Source: JAFGPJ01 sp964439135
Lineage (GTDB): Bacteria > Planctomycetota > Phycisphaerae > Sedimentisphaerales > Anaerobacaceae
Assembly: GCA_964439135.1 (NCBI GenBank)
Contig: CAYTNN010000078.1
Span: 1-18,758 of the forward strand
Length of the DNA stretch: 18,758 bases
Direction: 5' to 3'
Made by a program: the position numbers and the translations under genes. The notes under the pieces were generated by a model. It searched no databases, was not told the DNA's origin, and was given only the letters and a program-made list of their open reading frames with translations. How positions within the stretch are numbered: position 1 is the first letter of the stretch; each line of letters opens with the position of its first letter. Shown in pieces: positions 14,378-18,758 of this stretch.

Positions 14378-14998
14378 ATGAGTATAAAAGTTCTTGGAAT
14401 ATCTACAAGCCCGAGGATTAAGGGCAACAGTGATTTGCTTTTACGCCGGTCTTTGGATGGTGCTGAGTCTGCGGGCGCCAGCACTGAATATGTGCGTTTA
14501 CCCGATTATAAAGTCAGCCCCTGCATCGAATGTAACGCCTGCTATGTAACAGGCTTATGCAAAGTTCAGGATGATTATCAGCAGCTCCTGAAAAAGATAC
14601 TTGACGCCGATCGCATAATTTTCGCTACGCCGATATTCTTTATGACCGTTTGTGCCCAGGCCAAAATGCTTATCGACCGCTGCCAATGCCTTTGGGCGCA
14701 TAAATATGTGCTGAAAAAAGAACTTAACACAGCCGGGCATGATCGCCGGGCTATGGTTATCGCCGTCGGGGGGTCAAGAAGCAAGAAACAATTCGAAAGC
14801 GTTCGATTGACTATGAAATCTTATTTTGATTCGCTTCAGATGCTCTATGCGGCCAATTTGTTCGTTAATAAAATTGATGCCCTCGGCGATATCGAAAAAC
14901 ACCCTTCAGCCCTCAATGAAGCTTATCGGCTCGGCAGTTTGTTAGCCGCTACTGACAGTCCACCACCACAAAAATCAATCGACATCGAATTGACCTGA
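14378..14998 (+). CDS. Iron-sulfur flavoprotein, NADPH-dependent FMN reductase family
   Basis: 206 residues with a flavodoxin-like fold. The N-terminus VLGISTSPRIKGNSDLLL (about 5-22) is the FMN phosphate-binding loop of the family. A compact cysteine motif, CIECNACYVTGLC (49-61, spacing C-x2-C-x2-C-x5-C), resembles the 4Fe-4S site of the archaeal and anaerobic iron-sulfur flavoproteins. The segment IFATPIFFMTVCAQAKMLIDRC (about 80-101) corresponds to the second FMN loop and dimer interface. Such proteins shuttle electrons in anaerobes, sometimes from ferredoxin to oxygen or peroxide detoxification. The physiological partner here is unknown. The last 30 residues are polar and not conserved in the family as I know it. 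No ribosome site is obvious before ATG 14378. Confidence 0.82.
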   Translation: MSIKVLGISTSPRIKGNSDLLLRRSLDGAESAGASTEYVRLPDYKVSPCIECNACYVTGLCKVQDDYQQLLKKILDADRIIFATPIFFMTVCAQAKMLIDRCQCLWAHKYVLKKELNTAGHDRRAMVIAVGGSRSKKQFESVRLTMKSYFDSLQMLYAANLFVNKIDALGDIEKHPSALNEAYRLGSLLAATDSPPPQKSIDIELT

Positions 14999-15042
14999 TT
15001 ATTATACGGCTGAGGGCTTTATTAAAGATTGTTCATTAACTA

Positions 15043-15459
15043 TTATGGCACTCTTGTATGCCCTGGCTGCTGCTTAAGGTTTTCACGCATTTTTTGATAA
15101 ATCAGCCTGGATTTCGTCTCACTGCCGAATACGCCTATTCTGATGGACAGCTTCGTCGTTTTCTCTGCCGCTGATTTGAGCCTTATCGTAATTTTCTTAT
15201 CCTGCGCATCATACGCAACAATCTCTGCTCCCAATGCATCCTTCGATTTACTCGTTGGGAGCAGTTCAAGCTCTTTCAGCGCCTTTAATGTTGCCTCGTA
15301 AACAACATCGATACTCTCGGACTCCATTGACTCCAGATCCCCCCGGACATATGCTACGGTGCCGGCGGCTCCGATCCCAACGGCGGCAATCATACAACCT
15401 TCGTTCAGCATTATCGTACCGACAAGCAGAATTATTAGAAAGACTTGTTTCTTTCGCAT
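15043..15459 (-). CDS. DUF3568 family putative lipoprotein
   Basis: 138 residues. The N-terminus (MRKKQVFLIILLVGTIMLNE, then Gly-Cys) is a signal peptide with a Cys at residue 22 preceded by Gly, a weak lipobox since Asn sits at -3. The rest matches DUF3568: AAVGIGAAGTVAYVRGDLES (about 24-43), a helix with VVYEATLKALKELELLP, KDALGAEIVAYDAQDKKITI, and a final TKLSIRIGVFGSETKSRLIYQK. The family function is unknown; its members occur in Planctomycetota, Verrucomicrobia and delta-proteobacteria. An AGGAGAG site lies just upstream of ATG 15459. It converges with the flavoprotein gene and is 145 bases downstream of the glycosyltransferase, so it may be transcribed separately. Attachment to the outer membrane is inferred. 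Confidence 0.8.
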   Translation of the reverse strand: MRKKQVFLIILLVGTIMLNEGCMIAAVGIGAAGTVAYVRGDLESMESESIDVVYEATLKALKELELLPTSKSKDALGAEIVAYDAQDKKITIRLKSAAEKTTKLSIRIGVFGSETKSRLIYQKMRENLKQQPGHTRVP

Positions 15460-15604
15460 TTTTCTCTCCTTTTTTATCGTACAAGATTTTATTTATAATC
15501 TGATTTGAGCATATCGGATTCCGACATTATAATTTCGACTCTTTAGCTTTTCCAGATAAGAAAAAACAAGATAATCACAGGAAGTATTTCTCATCATCAA
15601 TATA

Positions 15605-16687
15605 TTACCCTTGTGTTTCGTAATATACCTTCAGCGTAGCAGCAATCATCTTGCTGACTGAGTGGTTCTCCTTCAAATATTGCTGCGCAGTCCTGGCGAT
15701 TTGCCGTGCGAACTCTCGCCTGTCCAATAGCCGTTGCAGGCTGCGCATGATACTGATCTCGTCGTTTGGATCAAACACAACAGCCGTCTGGTCCTCAATG
15801 ATCAGGTCATCGACACCACCGGTGCACCCGGCAACAGCGGCACCGATACTCATCGCCTCCAATAATACAGGATCAAAAACATAATTTGGCTTAGGCTGAA
15901 TGAATATGTCACCCGCGGCAAGAACCGAACGCCAGGGCATACGCCGCGGCACAATGCTGACAATCTGCAGAAGGCCCAATGCAGACAGCAATTTCCACAG
16001 TTGTCTCTCTGCTCGCCCCCCGCCTGCTATCACTGTCATAAATTCATAACCGTTAATCATTAAACGCCTGATTACGCTAAATAAATTCTCAAAGTCATCT
16101 GCCTTATCCAGAGGATCTGCAATCACCATGGTCGCAAGCCGGGAAGGCTCAGAAAAACATCCGCTGCCTTCTCCCGTGAATGTCCCTATATTTATCTGTT
16201 CGATCATCTCGGCAAAGCGGGGATGAACGCTCGCCATATTAGTGGCGATACTTTTAGCCGGAACAATAATTTTCGCACAATTCTTTGATGAAATGGAGAG
16301 ATGGCTCCATCGCTTCTGCAGCGAATTTACCATCAATAAATAAGGTAAATCCAATCGACCGGCCAATTGCCTTGTAAGTGACGCCTTGCTTTCGCACAAA
16401 CAATGGATGATTGTAGGCTCGAATTTAGAAAGCCTCTCAGTGAGCAGCCTGGTATTTATATGCCCCATCAAAGGCAAATCGAAAACCGGATGATTGATAA
16501 CCTCAGCAACGCCGGTGAATACAGTGCCTGGATTAAATCCGGGCGGACAAATCAAAGCTACTGGAATCGACTCATCAGCCAGGCCAATCAGTAGACGCTC
16601 CATGAATATCGAATATTCGCAGATAGTATGCTCCGATGCAATCAGAGCTACCCGAAGCGATTTCTTTTTGCCATTTTCCAATGCCAA
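15605..16687 (-). CDS. GT4-like family glycosyltransferase
   Basis: 360 residues with a GT-B architecture. An N-terminal Rossmann half starts SLRVALIASEH (about 10-20) and includes PTIIHCLCESKASLTRQLAG (91-110). A C-terminal half has FMTVIAGGGRAERQLWKLL (216-234) and the donor-site region PNYVFDPVLLEAMSIGAAVAG (267-287) followed by GGVDDLIIEDQTAVVFDPND. In GT4 enzymes this region holds an E-x7-E motif; here the first position looks like Asp272 (DPVLLEAM), and only Glu277 is a conserved Glu. The sugar and acceptor cannot be told. Typical roles are exopolysaccharide or lipopolysaccharide synthesis. It stands alone between dnaA and the DUF3568 gene. ATG 16687 has GAG 9 bases upstream and AGGAG at about 19 bases. 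Confidence 0.8.
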   Translation of the reverse strand: MALENGKKKSLRVALIASEHTICEYSIFMERLLIGLADESIPVALICPPGFNPGTVFTGVAEVINHPVFDLPLMGHINTRLLTERLSKFEPTIIHCLCESKASLTRQLAGRLDLPYLLMVNSLQKRWSHLSISSKNCAKIIVPAKSIATNMASVHPRFAEMIEQINIGTFTGEGSGCFSEPSRLATMVIADPLDKADDFENLFSVIRRLMINGYEFMTVIAGGGRAERQLWKLLSALGLLQIVSIVPRRMPWRSVLAAGDIFIQPKPNYVFDPVLLEAMSIGAAVAGCTGGVDDLIIEDQTAVVFDPNDEISIMRSLQRLLDRREFARQIARTAQQYLKENHSVSKMIAATLKVYYETQG

Positions 16688-16796
16688 GCTCTTTCGCTCC
16701 TAATAATCCAGGTCACGAGATGGACAATATATTATCGCAAAGACATTCTTTTAGCCATCGTAAAATTTGTCATTACCGCATACACCTGTCCCCATG

Positions 16797-16967
16797 AGAT
16801 GTGTGATTGTTTACACATTGCCGCCAACTTGCATTACCTGCGACGAAAATGGCCTTCAGACTAAGCCCCATATTCTTGAAGGCTTCGCTGATAGTATTGC
16901 CCATATTCTCAAGATGCCTGATAAGGCCGAAGATTTCCGGGCGGTTAAGTTTGTCAGACTTGCGTGA
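16797..16967 (+). CDS. Possible small protein of unknown function, convergent with dnaA
   Basis: A 56-residue frame from ATG 16797 overlaps the 3' end of dnaA by 14 bases on the opposite strand. It reads MRCVIVYTLPPTCITCDENG, then HILEGFADSIAHILKMP. It has a Cys-x2-Cys pair and a plausible amphipathic helix, and its codon choice is not obviously random. It lacks a ribosome site and I do not recognise the family. It occupies most of the space between dnaA and the glycosyltransferase. The same frame extends upstream to ATG 16767. It may be a real small gene, a remnant of a longer gene, or a chance frame. Confidence 0.25.
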   Translation, partial: RCVIVYTLPPTCITCDENGLQTKPHILEGFADSIAHILKMPDKAEDFRAVKFVRLA

Positions 16968-18264
16968 TTTGTTTTGTCAGGTCGTTCAGCAACGCGTTCA
17001 TTTTAGGATCGGTATCCTTTGCCTGATTTATCTTGCCGCAGGCGTGCATTACTGTCGTATGGTCGCGTCCGCCCAGGTGGCCGCCGATTTCTTCGAGGCT
17101 GTGCTTAGTTAGATTCCTCGCCAGATACATACAAATCTGACGCGGCTCGGTAATGCTCTGGCTACGCTTTTTGCTCTGCAAATCTGTAAGGCGAACATCA
17201 AAATGTCTCGTTACCACCTCGGCAATATCAGAGATACTTATATGTTTTGACGTCGCCTCGATTTGCCCCTCCAGTGCTGTCTGGGCCAGTTCCAGGTCAA
17301 TCTCCAGGCCGGTAGTCGTCGCTACGGCGTAAATGCTGGTCAATGCCCCTTCCAGCTCCCTGATATTCGCGTATACTTTGCGGGCAATGTATCCGGCTAT
17401 TTCATCGGAAATATTCAGGCCTCGAACGTGGGCCTTTTTCTGCACGATAGCGACACGTGTCTCATAGCTTGGTGGATCAATTCTGGTCACCAGGCCCCAA
17501 TTGAATCTGCTGATGAGACGCTCCTCAAGCGAAGGAATCTTGCCGGGCGGGCTATCGGCACTAAGAATGATTTGTTTGCCGTTGTTATAAAGGGCGTTAA
17601 ATGTATGGAAGAATTCCTCCTGGCTGTGCTCACGTTCCCGCAGGAACTGAACGTCGTCGATTATCAGCACATCGACGGTGCGAAATTGGCTTTGAAAGCC
17701 GGCCGTATTTCCTTCCTCGATCGCCCTTATAAATCTGTTTACGAAATCTTCACAGCTCAAAAATTGGATGACCGCGTTATTAAGCCTTCGCTGGGCTTCG
17801 AAACAGACGGCATGCAAAAGATGCGTCTTGCCCAACCCGGAATTTCCGTAGATAAAAAGTGGATTATAAGTATTGCCGGGCGATTGACTTACAGCAACAC
17901 AACTGGCATGAGCAAGCCGGTTACTCGGCCCAACTACAAAATTTTCAAAAGAATAATCGGGATGTAGCCTGAGACAGGGCTGGAAGCGTTGATCGCTGCT
18001 TTCGATTTTCTCGCTGGCCTCAACAGTGAAATCCAATGTGACAAGATGGCCGGTTATTTGTTGGGCCGCACGGGTGAAGCTGCTCTTGCAATTATCCTGC
18101 AAAAACCGAACGGTTGCCTCATCGGGGCAGCCTATTCGGAGCGAGCCGCCGTCGAAATGCAAAGCAGCTAATTCCTCGAACCACTTACGTGTGTTGGCAG
18201 GATCAAGTGCTTTTGCACGCTCAACTATGTCAGCGAATATTTCTTCAACTTCCGGAGTTGCCAC
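16954..18264 (-). CDS. dnaA: Chromosomal replication initiator DnaA
   Basis: 436 residues in standard domain order. Domain I is at about 1-75. A very short linker (about 80-100) replaces domain II. The AAA+ module has Walker A GNSGLGKT (140-147), Walker B VDVLIIDD (197-204) and an arginine-finger segment LEERLISRFNWGL (247-259). Domain IV contains the DnaA signature GGRDHTTVMHACGKI (398-412). DnaA binds oriC boxes and melts the origin for replication. GTG 18264 is chosen because AAGGA lies 7 bases upstream; no ATG is available at the N-terminus. A sigma-70 promoter is at 18400-18428. It is not followed by dnaN, unlike in most bacteria. Confidence 0.97.
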   Translation of the reverse strand: MATPEVEEIFADIVERAKALDPANTRKWFEELAALHFDGGSLRIGCPDEATVRFLQDNCKSSFTRAAQQITGHLVTLDFTVEASEKIESSDQRFQPCLRLHPDYSFENFVVGPSNRLAHASCVAVSQSPGNTYNPLFIYGNSGLGKTHLLHAVCFEAQRRLNNAVIQFLSCEDFVNRFIRAIEEGNTAGFQSQFRTVDVLIIDDVQFLREREHSQEEFFHTFNALYNNGKQIILSADSPPGKIPSLEERLISRFNWGLVTRIDPPSYETRVAIVQKKAHVRGLNISDEIAGYIARKVYANIRELEGALTSIYAVATTTGLEIDLELAQTALEGQIEATSKHISISDIAEVVTRHFDVRLTDLQSKKRSQSITEPRQICMYLARNLTKHSLEEIGGHLGGRDHTTVMHACGKINQAKDTDPKMNALLNDLTKQITQV

Positions 18265-18758
18265 ACCGCCGTCCTTTGTGAATCGATGTTCTATGCGAAA
18301 AGCAACTACCTACCAGAACATCCATGTTAGAGGATTCCCATTTTGCCCTGTACGAATCACTCATTAGTTTATACTCAAAAAGCCCAGGACGATAGCGGAA
18401 ATCTAACCAGAACCGCTCAACTTGTCAAAGAAAAATTTTATCCCGTAACAAAAACAGGAAAATGCTAATTCCTCCAGAAGAATCAGGCCTTGATATACAA
18501 AATACAAGATATGTAATATTACTCAGTAGGGAGTCACGGAGATTTTTTGAAATTTCACCCGACATGCATCATATATTTTCGTATATTATATAACATATTT
18601 AGTATGTCTTATGTAGAATATTGAATGGAGAACGGAGAAATCAAAGAATTAAAAAGGTAAAATGCAAAAATGAGAGTAAATCCGTAGTTTCTCCGGAGGG
18701 GCTATTTGAAAAAACAAAGCCAATTTTCGAATGGCTAAAATGAGCTTAAGTATCTATA
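18265..18758. other. AT-rich non-coding region upstream of dnaA
   Basis: 494 bases without a supported gene. The part near 18565-18610 is very AT rich (repeated TATAT). No TTATNCACA-type DnaA box was found on either strand by eye, so an origin is not supported. An 8-base inverted repeat CGGAGAAA/TTTCTCCG (18633-18640, 18688-18695) is the only other structure noted. Confidence 0.6.
18400..18428 (-). promoter_or_regulatory. Sigma-70 type promoter of dnaA
   Basis: Reading the minus strand, TTGACA (18423-18428), a 17-base spacer and TAGATT (18400-18405) match 10 of 12 consensus bases. Transcription would start near 18393, leaving a 5' leader of about 130 bases before GTG 18264. Nothing else between it and dnaA looks better. 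Confidence 0.5.

Noticed and set aside
17263..17967. 234-residue plus-strand frame opposite dnaA
   Set aside because: It lies wholly within dnaA coding sequence on the other strand and has no recognisable motif.
18731..18758. Plus-strand ATG open to the right edge (MAKMSLSIY)
   Set aside because: Only nine codons are visible, with no ribosome site, so no gene can be claimed.
1..18758. Search for CRISPR arrays, tRNA or rRNA genes, insertion sequences, integrases and defence genes
   Set aside because: No regular direct repeats with spacers, no tRNA-like cloverleaf and no transposase or nuclease domains were found by reading; a computational scan was not possible.

Overview
The window looks like a chromosomal piece of a Planctomycetota genome, most likely class Phycisphaerae and probably metagenome-assembled. 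This placement is inferred from protein flavour and gene mix: a GspG-rich secretion locus with PilM/N/O proteins, a PL11 rhamnogalacturonan lyase, a DUF3568 lipoprotein and a DnaA with a very short linker. No marker was compared with a database. A run of exactly 100 N (7447-7546) is a scaffold gap that removes the end of one pseudopilin gene.

Region 1 (1-7710, all minus strand, read right to left) is a type II secretion / type IV pilus-like locus. It starts with three consecutive GspG-like pseudopilins (7710, 7371 and 6802), followed by GspI, GspJ and GspK. After a 386-base spacer come GspH and the inner-membrane platform PilM, PilN, PilO and a PilP/GspC-like protein that runs off the left edge. 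Secretin, ATPase and GspF-type platform genes are not in the window and may lie beyond position 1. The mix of T2SS-type pseudopilins with a split PilM+PilN in place of GspL suggests one envelope-spanning machine. A repeated hairpin sits in front of the second and third GspG genes, and an array of CGATAC motifs lies upstream of the first.

Region 2 (7711-12638, minus strand) is a housekeeping operon: argH, thiL (4-base overlap), a secreted PL11 rhamnogalacturonan lyase and tsaE. A near-consensus sigma-70 promoter lies just upstream of argH. The lyase separates thiL from tsaE, two genes that are neighbours in Bacillus subtilis.

Region 3 (12770-14998, plus strand) holds nagA, read divergently from argH and possibly leaderless, then a bidirectional terminator, then an iron-sulfur flavoprotein of the NADPH-dependent FMN reductase family.

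Region 4 (15043-18758, minus strand) holds a DUF3568 lipoprotein, a GT4-like glycosyltransferase, and dnaA with a good sigma-70 promoter. A 494-base AT-rich stretch upstream of dnaA carries no recognisable gene and no DnaA-box cluster. No tRNA, rRNA, CRISPR array, insertion sequence or integrase was seen. Nothing here is clearly a new system; the most unusual parts are the pseudopilin array with non-glycine processing sites and its repeated hairpins.
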